A DNA stretch of 64,000 nt, taken from the NCBI GenBank assembly GCA_949128115.1, contig OX421966.1, positions 6,138,001 through 6,202,000 of the forward strand, given 5' to 3'. This document shows positions 23,779-33,715 of this stretch, piece by piece; position 1 is the first letter of the stretch, and each line of letters begins with the position of its first letter. A program made the position numbers and the translations under genes. The stretch comes from Anaspis maculata. Its lineage: Eukaryota; Arthropoda; Insecta; Coleoptera; Scraptiidae. The notes beneath the pieces were generated by a model. The model was not told where the DNA came from. It saw only the letters and a program-made list of their open reading frames with translations, and did no database searches.

Positions 23779-25016
23779 AAAAAGGCGAAAAAATGCAAAT
23801 GAAATTGACACTAATAAGAAGGAAAATCTTCCTTTCATACGAAGTTTCCGATCACCTCGTGCTTCTTTTTGTTTCTTGTCTGTAAATTCCGAATTTCGCG
23901 TAAATTCAAAGGATGCTACTTTCTTTATTGGAAAAGTTATAATTTGCCAAAAAGGCAAATATATGCAAATGAAATTGACACTGATAGGGAGCAGAATCTC
24001 CCTTCTCTATGGAGTGACCAATCACCTCGTGTTTCTTTCTGTTTCTCGTTTGTAATTTTTGAATTTTGCGTCGAATCAAAGGACGCTTCATTCTTTTTTG
24101 GAAAAATCATATTTGCCAAAAAGGCGAAAAAATGCAAATGAAATTGACACTAATAAGAAGCAAAATCTTCCTTTCATATGAAGTTTCCGATCACCTCGTG
24201 CTTCTTTTTGTTTCTTGTCTGTAAATTCCGAATTTCGCGTAAATTCAAAGGACGCTACTTTCTTTATTGGAAAAATTATAATTTGCCAAAAAGGCAAATA
24301 TATGCAAATGAAATTGACACTTATAGGGAGCAGAATCTCCTTTCTCCATGGAGTGACCAATCACCTCGTGTTTCTTTTTGTTTCTCGTCTGTAATTTTTG
24401 AATTTTGCGTCGAATCAAAGGACGCTCCATTCTTTATTGGAAAAATCATATTTGCCAAGAAGGCGAAAAAATGCAAATGAAATTGACACTAATAAGAATC
24501 AAAATCTTCCTTTCCTATGAAGTTTCCGATCACCTCGTGCTTCTTCTTGTTTCTTGTCTGTGAATTCCGAATTTCGCGTAAATTCAAAGGACGCTACTTT
24601 CTTCATTGGAAAAATCATATTTGCCCAAAAAGCAAATATATGCAAATGAAATTGACACTAATAGGGAGCAGAATCTTCCTTCTCCATGGAGTGACCAATC
24701 ACTTTGTGTTTCTTTCTGTTTCTCGTCTGTTATTTCCGAATTTCGCGTAAAATCAAAGGACGCTACTCTCTTTTTTGAAAAAATCATATTCTTCAAAAAG
24801 GCGAAGAAATGCAAATGAAGTTGACACCAATAGGAAGCAGAATTTTCCTTTTCTATGAAGTGACCAATCACTTCGTGTTTCTTTCTGTTTCGCGTCTGAT
24901 TTTTAGAATTTCGCGTCAAATAAAAGGACGTTATTGTAAAAATTATAATTGGCCAAAAAGGCAAACGCATGCAAATGAAATCCACACCAGTAGGATGCAG
25001 AATCTTCCCTAAGTTC

Positions 25017-26220
25017 TGAATCACATGTAGGTATGTTTCGTGGTTGTCGCAATTTTCCTAAATGTAGCCGCGTTGAGTGTACTTGACCCATGATTTGGAA
25101 TAAGATATGAGGTTTCCCGGAACATTCAAGTTTCCCTGCACAGCATGCAGGAAAACCACCTATTGTGCCACCTATTGTGGTGGTAGCAGATAAAATTAAA
25201 TCGCCCAATTTTTTTTAAGCATCATATTTCTTATTATGAGACAGCAAATTCAAAACATAAAACATGTTAATTGCATGACTTATGTCAAGTAGCCCAGGCG
25301 CCAGGGAGGGAGCAAAAATATGCTCAATAAGGAAATAAGTAATTGTTTACTGGGTGGAAACTAGCTTAAAATGATCTCTGTAGCTCAGGTTTTAACATAC
25401 TAGTTTCCCCCCTTTCGGAAATGTCGGCGTCATGTCGCCATCATCAACAAGAAGTGAACCAGCGTGGTTTTTGCCGAATATCTCAATTTGGGTCATCTGA
25501 CAGCAGAAGATGTAAAAAGTCATTTTGGAGACGATGAAATTCCCTACAGTATGGTTTTTAAATTAACTTTCTGCGACCTATATGATCTTTGAGATAGAGC
25601 TTCTGGAAGCGAGAGTCATTTGTCGACATGAAGGATTTCCGAGAAATACCTATCATTTTAAGAAAAATTTGTCACATCACATCGAAATTTTAGTTTTTCG
25701 AGTCAAGTGACCATGGAGCTTCTACGACAATGACTCTCGCTTCCATAAGCTCTATCTCAAAGACCATACGTCGCAGGAAGTTAATTTAAAAATTTTTATT
25801 TTCAAAATTCCCTGAGCAAAATTTCAAATAGTGAATTCCCTGACTTTTCCAGGCTTGCCAGACCAGGGGGAATCCTGTATAAACTTCATTATTATACCTA
25901 GGTACCTAATATACGTCGTTTTTTCCAACTTATATTTTTTTAGAATAAGTACCCTATAGCCCTTGCATGTAGGCGCCAGACGGCCGGGAAAGTAAAAAAA
26001 AAACAATAGCTCATAAAGGATTAAGGACCTACCACCTACCATTTAATTTTAAAGCCATATATTTATTTTTAGGTAGCTAGCTAAGTACTTATTAATCCAT
26101 TCATTATTCCATCCATTGAACATTTTCATTGATCGACAATAAAAGCGACGAATAAAAAAATCCAACCACGTCCGTATGACGGCAAAAAGTTTCTTCAACT
26201 ACGTCCTACCTACTACCTAA
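25017..26220. other. gene-free DNA between the satellite and the IRS promoter
   Basis: No gene is supported here. The stretch holds one inverted repeat (25555-25793) and several CCTACC/TAGGTA-rich tracts near 25900-26220. Confidence 0.5.
25555..25793. repeat. foldback repeat, ~70-bp arms
   Basis: The left arm (about 25555-25625) begins TTTTTAAATTAACTTTCTGC. It is inverted at about 25724-25793, with the shared core TTTGAGATAGAGCTT and GGAAGCGAGAGTCATT. The spacer is about 98 bp. It is compatible with a small MITE, but no target duplication was identified. Confidence 0.7.
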
Positions 26221-27116
26221 CAATGAATAATTCCATCATCCCGTCTCCCAATTTTCCCAGAGTTAATCATCATAGGTACCTATACACCTACCACCACGAA
26301 AATACTGATACGCAGAAAATCACGAGCCGTCACTGGCGCTCCCCGGCTGCTCCCGCCTCATCGCCACCCCGCCGCCGCCCCGCCGCTCCTCCGCCGCAGC
26401 CCTCTCCGCCGCACCAGACGCGCGCGGCGGTTGTTATCGAATACCGCACGGAGGCATGCGCACCTCTTGTTTATTTACAACCGAATATTCCACCCAGCGC
26501 GTCGCGGAACGCGCAATCACCGAGGTACGTCCGGGCGAGAGCGGAGTAGGACGCGTGGCGCGCGTGACGAGGACGGAGGGAGCGGAGCGAGCCGCGCCGG
26601 AACGGTGCTTGGCCGTCTACGACACATGACCGACCTCGGCTGCTGGCGCGCACCACCACCACCACCACCACCACCACCACAAGATGGATGCAAACACCGC
26701 GATAGTACTACGACTGCGATTATCGAGTGTTTAGTCGCGAGCAGGAGACGGGTACATTCAGTGAGCGCGGTGTAAATGCGTTTTGCGTTCTACATCGTTT
26801 GCACTCTGCGGTTTTTCTCCGCCTTTCTCGAAAAGACCTAGTCCCAAAACGTTTCAGTTCAAGTGACTGTAGCAGCCAGGCGTGTGTTGTGTTTTGTTTT
26901 TGCGCGAGTGGCCTGCTGGAACTACTCCGGAAGAACCGAGCGCGCAAGAAGTGTTGGGAGTGTTTGGTTTCGTCTTGTTGTTGTTGTTGTTGTTGAGTTG
27001 TGTTGTTTCGCTGCCGCCTCGTTTTTTTTTGGATACACAAGAACAACCGTGTCGCTGGCGAGCTGTTGTTTTCCAAGGCGCCGTCGTCGTCGATAAGAAG
27101 AACGAGGGTGGTGATC
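26221..27116 (+). promoter_or_regulatory. IRS promoter and 5' untranslated region, CpG-rich
   Basis: CpG-dense sequence (strongest at about 26330-26640) immediately upstream of the IRS start codon, in otherwise AT-rich DNA. It contains a (CAC)10 tract at 26651-26680 and a (TTG)n tract at about 26975-26995. The transcription start cannot be placed and no TATA box is evident. Upstream open frames on both strands have low-complexity content and are not treated as genes. Confidence 0.6.
26651..26680. repeat. (CAC)10 microsatellite
   Basis: Perfect trinucleotide repeat in the presumed IRS 5' region. Confidence 0.95.
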
Positions 27117-27528
27117 ATGGCGATGGCCTCGGAGGGCGGCCGCACCGCCTCCAGCGCCGCCACCGCCCCGAGCACCGGCGTCATCCTCCACGCCTACCTG
27201 AAGAAGCTGAAGACGCACCGGAAGAAGTTCTTCGTGCTGCGGGCGGAAACGGCTGAGGCCAGCGCCCGCCTGGAGTACTACGATTCCGAGCGGAAGTTCG
27301 TCTGCGGGCAGCCGCCCAAACGCTCCATACCTCTCAAGAACTGCTTCAACATCAACAAGAAGCCCGACTCGAGGTACAAGCACGTCATCGCCCTGTACAC
27401 CAAGGACGACTGCTTCAGCATAGCGCTGGACAGCGCCGACGACCTGGAGAGGTGGCTGAAGGCGCTGCTCAAGCTCCAGCACGGCGACGAGGTCGTGGAC
27501 GGCGGCGAACCGCCCAGGCCCACTTTCG
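27117..27528 (+). CDS. chico: insulin receptor substrate (IRS/chico), first coding exon with PH domain
   Basis: IRS proteins dock on activated insulin/IGF receptors at the membrane and recruit PI3-kinase and adaptors. The exon encodes 137 full codons plus one base. A pleckstrin-homology domain spans about residues 21-121, with KKFFVLRAE at 36-44, LEYYDSE at 52-58, KRSIPLKNCFNIN at 68-80, ALYTKDDCFSIA at 92-103 and the closing-helix tryptophan at 113. This pattern is specific to the IRS PH domain. The ATG at 27117 has a good context (A at -3, G at +4); a second in-frame ATG at 27123 is possible. Coding ends at a consensus GTGAGT donor (27529), phase 1, just after PPRPTF, which is where the PTB domain begins in IRS homologues. 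Reading on past the donor gives unrelated residues, so the frame to 27710 is not all coding. The PTB domain and tyrosine-motif tail are not in this window. Confidence 0.92.
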
Positions 27529-27534
27529 GTGAGT
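27529..27534 (+). other. splice donor of IRS exon 1
   Basis: GTGAGT directly after the PH-domain exon. No acceptor leading into a PTB-like exon was found downstream, so the intron is likely to exceed 36 kb. Confidence 0.8.
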
Positions 27535-27699
27535 TAGCTCTTCTTCACCTCTGCAAACTCGCAAGACGTTTTGGCATGGTTATGTTGTGGCACCATATGG
27601 ACCATTGTTTACGTTTCGTTATTATTACGCTTCCTGCGCTAATCCCTTCTCCTACAACTTGGAGGACGCTTGGTTCAAGTGGTGTAGTTTTCAAAAACG

Positions 27700-28417
27700 C
27701 AGTGATCTGATTGGAGACAAAACGGAACTGATGAGCCGTAACAAGCACGAAACGCAACACTTGTAACTTCATTGTCGCAGCCTATATTTCGAGATGCTGG
27801 GCCCAAGTCACAAAACACACTGATGTTGTCATTATCAAAAACTCTAGCACTGATGAGTCGTGATTATAAAGACGAAACGCACGCGTTGTTTCGTTGTTGA
27901 ACCTTAATCGTCGTCGAATTGCATCAAGCCGTAGGTTGAGCCGCCACCCAAGAGTGAATTGTAATTTTTTTTTGGCACTGAAGAGTCATAATGAAGACGA
28001 AACGGCTAGCAGTCAACCTGTAGAAGTAACAAACTTTTTTTTTGAGATGATCAAGTTTATGCCTCTTGATTTGTTTTGTAAACTGCTGAAATTTTTTTGT
28101 GTTTCATCCATACCTCTTAGCTTCTAAGCGCCTCGAGGAGCGCCTCACATAATATACAACTGTTGAGTCGCAATGAAGACGAAACACGCTCGCTAATCCA
28201 TATTGTTCGAGTTTCCTGTCAAGTTATTGTAACAATGCGTCAAGACGTTAACTATCACGCTGATATTTTGAAGAAACTCAACACTGATGAGTCGTAATAA
28301 AGACGCTCTTGAAGTCGAAACGAAACTGATGAGCCGTGATAAAGACGAAAATGCGCACGTCAGTTCATTGTTGAACCTTTTTTGTTGCCGCCGATATTTT
28401 GGTATGCTGAGTTCAGG
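27700..28417 (+). repeat. hammerhead-core tandem array, segment 1
   Basis: Diverged tandem monomers, each containing a CTGATGAG..GACGAAAC core. Core starts are at 27728, 27850, 27978, 28160, 28284 and 28326. Between cores the consensus runs through CATTGTTGAACC, GTCGTCGAATTGCATC, GATATTTTGAGATGCTGGG and GTCATTTTCAAAAACTC. The cores at 27978 and 28160 carry substitutions in CTGATGA. The array continues at 30594 after an inserted composite element. Confidence 0.75.
27850..27887 (+). ncRNA. best-preserved hammerhead-ribozyme-like core
   Basis: Reads CTGATGA (27850-27856), stem II GTC/GAC (27857-27859 with 27871-27873, 11-nt loop), GAAA (27874-27877), then a short stem III ACGC/GCGT (27877-27880 with 27883-27886) closed by two bases, and T at the expected cleavage position (27887). 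This is the invariant order of a type I hammerhead with the tiny stem III known from Penelope-like-element hammerheads. A convincing stem I between the bases before 27850 and after 27887 is not visible. Activity is therefore doubtful, and this is called a hammerhead-like core only. Confidence 0.5.
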
Positions 28418-28425
28418 GCATGCTT

Positions 28426-28780
28426 CAAGGGGTTGATTTCCCCCAGTGTACATTTCATTTCGGAATTCCCGGAATTCTTTCGGAAATCACCGGAAATCCC
28501 GAAAGTCTTTCGGAAATCACCGGAATTCTCTCGGAACTCAGCGAAATTCCCGAATTCTTCTGGAAATCACAGCACTGGAATTCCCGGATATCTTAAAAAA
28601 AAACGGAAATCACCTGAATTCCCGGAAGTCTTTCGAAAATCACCGGAATTCCCGGAAATCTTTCGGAAGTCATCGGAATTATTTTGGAAATCACCGGAAT
28701 TCCCGGAAGTCACCCTAAATCATCGGAATTCCGGAAGTCAGAATTCTTGTGTACACTTTTTTCTCGGGAAATCAACCACT
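28426..28780. repeat. CGGAATTCCCGGAAATC minisatellite, left block of copy 1
   Basis: Repeats of about 27 bp built from TCGGAAATCACCGGAATTCCC with frequent GAATTC sites. It starts at the element's inverted repeat, passes the unique phrase CAGTGTACATTTCATTTCGG, and ends at TGTGTACACTTTTTTCTCGG and GGGAAATCAACC, so this block carries its own pair of inverted ends. Confidence 0.85.
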
Positions 28781-30345
28781 CGCGATTGCCAATAACTGGT
28801 TCCAAATAGAATGTGAACCAAGCTCCACACTATGCCCCCAAAGAACAAGCCTCGCCTTCGGCTCGGCCAAGTCTTTTTAGCTTGCTTTGTTCCTTAAAAA
28901 CGAAGCAGCGTTTGCCAATAGCTGGCTCCGAATCGAATGTGAACCAGGCTTTATACTATGTCTCCAAAAAAACAAGCGTCTCTTTCGGCTCGGCGAATTC
29001 TTCATTTTCTCGCTTGTTCCTTCTAAATAAAGCAGCGCTTCCACGTAGCCCTAGCCTAGAATAATCTATAACGATTGCCAATAACTGGCTTCAAATAGAA
29101 TGTGAACCAAGCTTTATACTATGCTACTAAAAAAAACAAGCTTCGCCTTCGGCTCGGCGAATTCTTTTTAGCTTACTTGTTCTTATTATTAAAGCAGCGT
29201 TTCCACATTGTCCCAGCCTAGAACCATCTTTAGCGATTGCCAATAACTGGCTCCAAATTGAATGTGGACCAAGCTTTATACTATGCCTCCAACTAACAAG
29301 CCTCGCCTCCGGCTCGGTGAATTCTTAATTGGATCGCTTGTTCCTTATAAATAAAGCAGCGCTTGCACGTAGTCCTAACCTAGTATAACCTATAGCGATT
29401 GTCAATAACTGGCTCCAAATAGAATGTGAACCAAGCTTCACACTATGCCCCCAGAAAACAAGCCTCGCCTTCGGCTCGGCGAATTCTTCATTCACTCGCT
29501 TGTTTCTTGTAAATTAAGCAGCGCTTCCACCTAGTCCTTACCTAGAATCACCTTTAGCGATTGCCAATAAATGACTGCCACCAACAAACAAGCCTCGCCT
29601 TCGGCTCGGCGAATTCGTTTTTGCTCGATAATTTCTGATAAGTGAAGCAGCGTTTCCACGTAGTCCTAATCTGGAATCACCTTTAGCGATTGCCAGTAAC
29701 TGGGGCTCCAAATTGAATGTGAACCAAGCTTTATCCTATGCCTCCAGCAAACAAGCCTCGCCTTCAGCTCGGCGAATTATTTTCCAACTTGCTTGTTCCT
29801 TATAAAAAAAGTAGCGTTTCCACGTAGTCCTAACCTAGAATCACCTTCAACGATTGCCAGTAACTGGCTTCAAATTTAATGTGAACCAAGCTCTATACCA
29901 TGCCTCCAAAAGAACAAGCATAGCCTTTGACTCGGCGAATTCTTCATTGACTCGCTTGTTCCTTATGAATAAAGCAGCCCTTCCACGTAGCCCTAACCTA
30001 GAATAACCTATAGCGATTGTCAATAACTGGCTCCAAATAGAATGTGAACCAAGCTTTACACTATGCCCCCAAAAAACAAGCCTTGCCTTCGGCTTGGCAA
30101 ACTCTTTTTAGCTCGCTTTGTTCCTAAAAAAATAAAGCCGCGTTTCCTCATAGTCCAAGCCTAGAATCACCTTTAGCGATTGCCAATAACTGCTTCCAAA
30201 TCGAATGTGAACCAAGCTTTATACTATGCCTCCAAAAAAACAAGCCTTGCCTTCGACTCGGCGAATTCTTCATTGACTCGCTTATTCCTTATAAATAAAG
30301 CAGCGCTTCCACGTAGCCCTACCCTAGAATAATCTAGCGATTGCC
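28781..30345. repeat. ~163-bp tandem array inside composite copy 1
   Basis: Units begin GCGATTGCCAATAACTGG and carry AATGTGAACCAAGCTTTATAC, CAAGCCTCGCCTTCGGCTCG, GGCGAATTCTT and AATAAAGCAGCG. Unit starts are near 28789, 28911, 29076, 29238, 29397, 29560, 29690, 29855, 30015 and 30177. The unit order is collinear with the arrays in copies 2 and 3, so the whole array moved as part of the element and was not amplified separately at each site. Confidence 0.9.
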
Positions 30346-30585
30346 CGACGGAGCGATGTCCCCGGAATTCAGTGTACATTTCATTTCGGAATTCCTGGAA
30401 TTCTTTCGGAAATCACCGGAAATCCCGGAAGTCTTTCGGAAATCACCGGAAATCCCGGAAATCTTTTGGAAGTCACCGGAATTCTTTTGGAAATCACCGG
30501 AATTCCCGGAAGTCACCGTAAATTCTCGGAATTCCGGAAGTCAGAATACTTGTGTACTTTTTTTTCTCGGGAAATCAACCCCTCG
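30346..30585. repeat. GAATTC-rich minisatellite, right block of copy 1
   Basis: Same minisatellite and same orientation as the left block. Its left inverted end is degraded (GATGTCCCCGG) and its right end is intact. Confidence 0.8.
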
Positions 30586-30593
30586 GCATGGTT

Positions 30594-32045
30594 GAAAACA
30601 CATTGATGGTGTCATTTTCGAAACCAGTCTGGCACTGATGAGTCATAATAATAAAAACAAAATGCGCGCGTTGTTCCATTATTGAACTTTCTTGTCGTCG
30701 AATTGCATCTTTTGTTATCAAGTTGAGCTGCGAGCCAAACCGCCGCCCACAGGTTAATTTTGAAAAAAAAATCTTGGCCGAGAACTTGGCATTGATGAGT
30801 CGCAATGGAGACGAAACGCGCTCTTCAATCAAATGTTTGAGCCTCCTGGTAACTTGTATCCATCTATACATTGTTGAAACTGAAGTTGAAATGCTAAGCA
30901 ACACTCGGGTATTATTCTGAAGAACTCTGGCGCTGATGAGCTGTACTGAAGACGATACGAAACTGATTCGCCGTGATAAGGACGAAACACACGCATTAAT
31001 CAACGATTGCAAATTGTTTGTTTCGTCAAGTGGCTTCTTTTGATATCTTGAGGTGCGGGACACCTTTTTGAACAGCTCAGCACACCCGCACTGATGAGTT
31101 GTAACGAAAATAAAGATGAAACGCACTAATTTATTGCTGTAACAAATTTTTTGTCGCCCAGTTGACACGCTGGTTTCAAATAAGGATGGGTTTAGTCAGC
31201 TTATTTAGCGCCGTATGGTTTTAATTTAAGCAGTAAGCGCAGCATCGCTCATCAGCTCTTACGACACAACGCATAACATGAAAGCCAATGAGCGATGCTG
31301 CGCTCACTCCTCAAATTCAAATTACAGCGGAATAAACTGACTAAACCTCGGACTAAACCCATTTCTACACACTTTTTTCGTAGCGAGTTTTATTCACTTG
31401 TAAATAACTGGCACTGATGAGTTGAAATGAGAAAGAAACGTGCTTGCTAATCCATTGTTGTAACATTTTTTCTTCGAGCTGCATCGTTTATTAAAATATC
31501 TTGTTGAGATGCCACATAGGACATAGCCGAGGACATAGCACACTGCTCGAGTTTGAGTCTTAATCGAACAGCTTCGAAAAGCTTTAGGCCTGATGAGTTG
31601 TAATGAAGACGCAACGCACGCATCAATCGCTGCAGCTTTTTCTCATCATCAACTGCGTCTTGAAACTTCCAGATTTTGCTTCCTTGTTGTTTGAAAACGA
31701 TTTTGAAAAACTCTTGACACTGATGAGCGAGCTCATGAGTCATACGTAATTAAGACGAAACAAAACTGATGGGCTTTGGTAAATACGAAACGCGCTATTT
31801 AATCAATTCTTGTTGTTTTTTAAGTTGCATTTTTACGTGAAACGAGCACGCTGGTGCCATTTTGATTTTTGAAAAACTCTGGCACTGATGTGTCATGCAA
31901 TGAAAACCAAGATGAAAGCGACACGCACTGTGATTTATTGTTGTGATTTCGGTTGCAGTTATCAACTTTTCTGTAGTCAAGTTGCACCGTTCAATACCGC
32001 GAATATCTTGAGGCGCCAGGTTTGTCTCGGCCCCGTTCATTGAAA
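30594..32045 (+). repeat. hammerhead-core tandem array, segment 2
   Basis: Continuation of the ~160-bp monomers, with cores at 30635, 30793, 30933, 31091, 31414, 31590, 31720 and 31885. Spacing is 130-176 bp, except for one gap of 323 bp that contains a 177-bp MITE (31186-31362). Most cores keep CTGATGAG, while the GAAAC half is altered in several copies. Confidence 0.75.
31186..31362. mobile_element. 177-bp MITE-like foldback insertion
   Basis: Ends are inverted (ATGGGTTTAGTC at the left, GACTAAACCCAT at the right), and a second inverted pair lies inside (CAGCATCGCTCAT with ATGAGCGATGCTG). It interrupts the regular spacing of the surrounding array by almost exactly its own length, which supports a discrete insertion. 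No target duplication could be fixed. Confidence 0.7.
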
Positions 32046-32984
32046 ACTGCATTCGTGTGCACTGAGGGTATGCAACCCAAAATATCCCTGTGTTGTCCAA
32101 GTCCTCACCCCTCACCCCCTGTTCGGTGTGCCTGGCACTTGGCTGTCAGGCGCAAGCGTAAACGAGCTCCAGCACTTTCTTCGGCCGTCTTCGGCATTCT
32201 TCGGCTTTCTTTCCGCTCGTGCCTTTGCCGCTTCGTTCGAAGCGGTGTTGATCTCCGTACGTCGAGCGGGAAGCCACGCCGTCTTTTTTTGGTCATCGTT
32301 CTCGCGGCCATCTTGTCGTGCCATCGGCGTACATTCGTACTCGACCAGAAGCCCATCCAAGGCCCATCGCGTCCGATAGTGACTCCTGGAGGAGCTCTGC
32401 AGCATCTCCAAGTCCAGAAAGCGGCAGTTTTCACCGCTTTCACCGGGGAGCGGCTTGGATCAGCCAGCCGCACACAAAGCTCCAGTTTCGGACGGGATCG
32501 AGTCGTTCGTCCGCCATTTTGGTGACGAACACGGGCACTCGTGCATTTCACCAGGAAATCCACCACCAGAACGGCCATCCACCACGACGCCGCCTTCGGA
32601 CTCCGCCAGGACGACGCCGCCACCGAATAAGATCCCGTAAGTTCCATATTTTCCATTGTTTTTACCATTTACCGTTTATTCCCGTTTGCCGGGGTGTATA
32701 CCTTCAGTGCAGTTCGTCTCGTTTTCAGGACGCCACTCGGCGCCAGCGAATCTGCCCCCGATCAGAACCACTCGGATTTTTCATTTCATTTAATTCACAT
32801 TGTTTTTTTTTTATTGTTTTGTAATTCTGTCTGTTTGTGTTTTTTTCTTCTTTGTTTTGCATTAAAGTTTTTGATTGTTGTTGTGAATTTTATTTCTGAC
32901 TGTCGCTTGCTGCTTTCCTAATCCAAGAGTTATTGTTTTAATGCAGCCTTCATCGGAAGGCTGCCGTCTTTATGTGTACCGCGC
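32046..32984. other. GC-rich insertion within the hammerhead array, identity unknown
   Basis: This block breaks the array. Its first ~600 bp are GC-rich and then it becomes T-rich. Open frames run on both strands with no recognisable domain. It holds a GTAAGT donor-like site near 32650, a TTTTCAG acceptor-like site near 32728, an ATTAAA near 32861 and a strong 9-bp hairpin at 32943-32964 (GCAGCCTTC/GAAGGCTGC). It could be a solo LTR or the 5' part of a retrotransposon, or a promoter and first exon. I could not find matching ends. Confidence 0.4.
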
Positions 32985-33715
32985 TAACAAGGTTCAAGTG
33001 AAATACTGGAAGCATCTTGAAACACTACAGCACTGAAGAGTTGCAAGAAAGACGAACCTCGAGACGAACGAAACTGTCGGCTCGTAAAAAAGGCCTGCGT
33101 TAATCTGACGTCGCTGATAGTTTGAAATGCTGGGCTCAAGACTTGCTGCGTGAAAAGCAGTGGCATTGTCATTTTCCAGAAACTCTTGGCACTGATAAGT
33201 GGTCGCAATAAAGACAAAACGCGTGCGTCAAGCGTCAGTTGTTGAACTTGAAGTTGAACCTCGAGTTGAACCTTTCTGGTCGTCAAGCTGCATCGTATAT
33301 CTTGTCGAGGTGCTGCGTAACACTGGTCAAATTTCGAAAAACTGGCACTGAAGAGGATTGCAAGAACGACGAAACGTAAGCGTAATCTATCGTTGTAACC
33401 CTGGGCTGCAACTACGTAACTTTCTCTACCCAAGCTGCATTTTTTGATAATATGTTAGGGTAGGGTAGTTCAAATCAAGACTTGAATCGATGTCAATTTG
33501 AAAAATAGTGGCCCTGATGCGTTGCAGTGAAGACGAAACGCGTTGCGCTGATCCGCTGCTGCACCTGGCTTTCTTGGAGTCGCAAGTATCAAGCTGGATT
33601 CAAGTTGGGAACATGTTGATTGTTTGAACCTTGTTATAAACACTATGACTGTGCCATTTTCAAAATCTGTCGCACTGATGAGTCGTAATGGAGGCGCGAA
33701 ACGCGCGTGGGAATG
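32985..33715 (+). repeat. hammerhead-core tandem array, segment 3
   Basis: Monomers have cores at 33033, 33192, 33348, 33514 and 33675, spaced 156-166 bp. The last reads CTGATGAGTCGTAATGG followed by GAAACGCGCG. The array ends just after this core. Confidence 0.75.

Larger units (their letters stand above)
11878..25016. repeat. ~170-bp satellite array, about 77 units
   Basis: A single head-to-tail array of about 13.1 kb with a period of about 169-170 bp. Marker phrases recur once per unit: GTTTCTCGTCTGTAATTT, TTTGCCAAAAAGGC (a small hairpin), ATGCAAATGAAATTGACAC, and GAGTGACCAATCACCTCGTG. At least three subtypes alternate. They differ in whether the middle reads TCGCGTAAAATCAAAGGACG, TTGCGTAAATTCAAAGGACG or TTGCGTCGAATCAAAGGACG, and whether the next unit has AAATATATGCAAATG. 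A few units near 12.63, 13.39 and 13.59 kb are shortened. The unit length is not a multiple of three, so open frames of 60-170 codons appear on both strands at unit spacing; they are artefacts. Nearly every unit contains a CCAAT box and the octamer ATGCAAAT. Confidence 0.95.
28426..30585. mobile_element. composite hAT-like non-autonomous element, copy 1
   Basis: Begins CAAGGGGTTGATTTCCC and ends GGGAAATCAACCCCTCG, a terminal inverted repeat of about 17 bp. It is flanked by GCATGCTT (28418-28425) and GCATGGTT (30586-30593), an 8-bp target duplication with one mismatch. The interior is a 27-bp-type EcoRI-rich minisatellite, then about 9.7 units of a ~163-bp tandem repeat, then the minisatellite again. 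No transposase is present. The element sits inside the hammerhead-core array. Related copies lie at 37068-39380 and 53743-56099. The 8-bp duplication fits the hAT superfamily. Confidence 0.8.

Noticed and set aside
11878..25016. Dozens of overlapping 60-174-codon frames on both strands, many beginning MFLVCNFRIS or MPKRR
   Set aside because: They recur at satellite spacing, shift frame from unit to unit and occur on both strands at once. They are products of a stop-poor 170-bp repeat, not a protein family.
11878..25016. Possible CRISPR-like array
   Set aside because: The whole unit is repeated; there are no short direct repeats separated by unique spacers, and the context is eukaryotic.
27529..27710. 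Extension of the IRS frame past 27528
   Set aside because: A consensus donor follows PPRPTF, and the residues beyond it do not resemble the expected PTB domain.
27850..27887. Calling it an active self-cleaving ribozyme
   Set aside because: No convincing stem I could be paired, in either type I or type III arrangement, so only a hammerhead-like core is claimed.
28446..28795. Repeat-rich SRNSRKSFGNHRN-type frames, possible low-complexity protein
   Set aside because: They are translations of the 27-bp GAATTC minisatellite (27 is a multiple of three), found in every composite copy and on both strands.
32105..32668. 187-codon minus-strand frame
   Set aside because: It lies in a GC-rich stretch where several frames on both strands stay open, and no domain is recognisable.
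27700..33715. Reading the CTGATGAG..GAAAC motif as chance similarity
   Set aside because: It recurs 19 times at ~160-bp spacing with both halves in register, so it is a real repeat motif. Only its catalytic function remains open.
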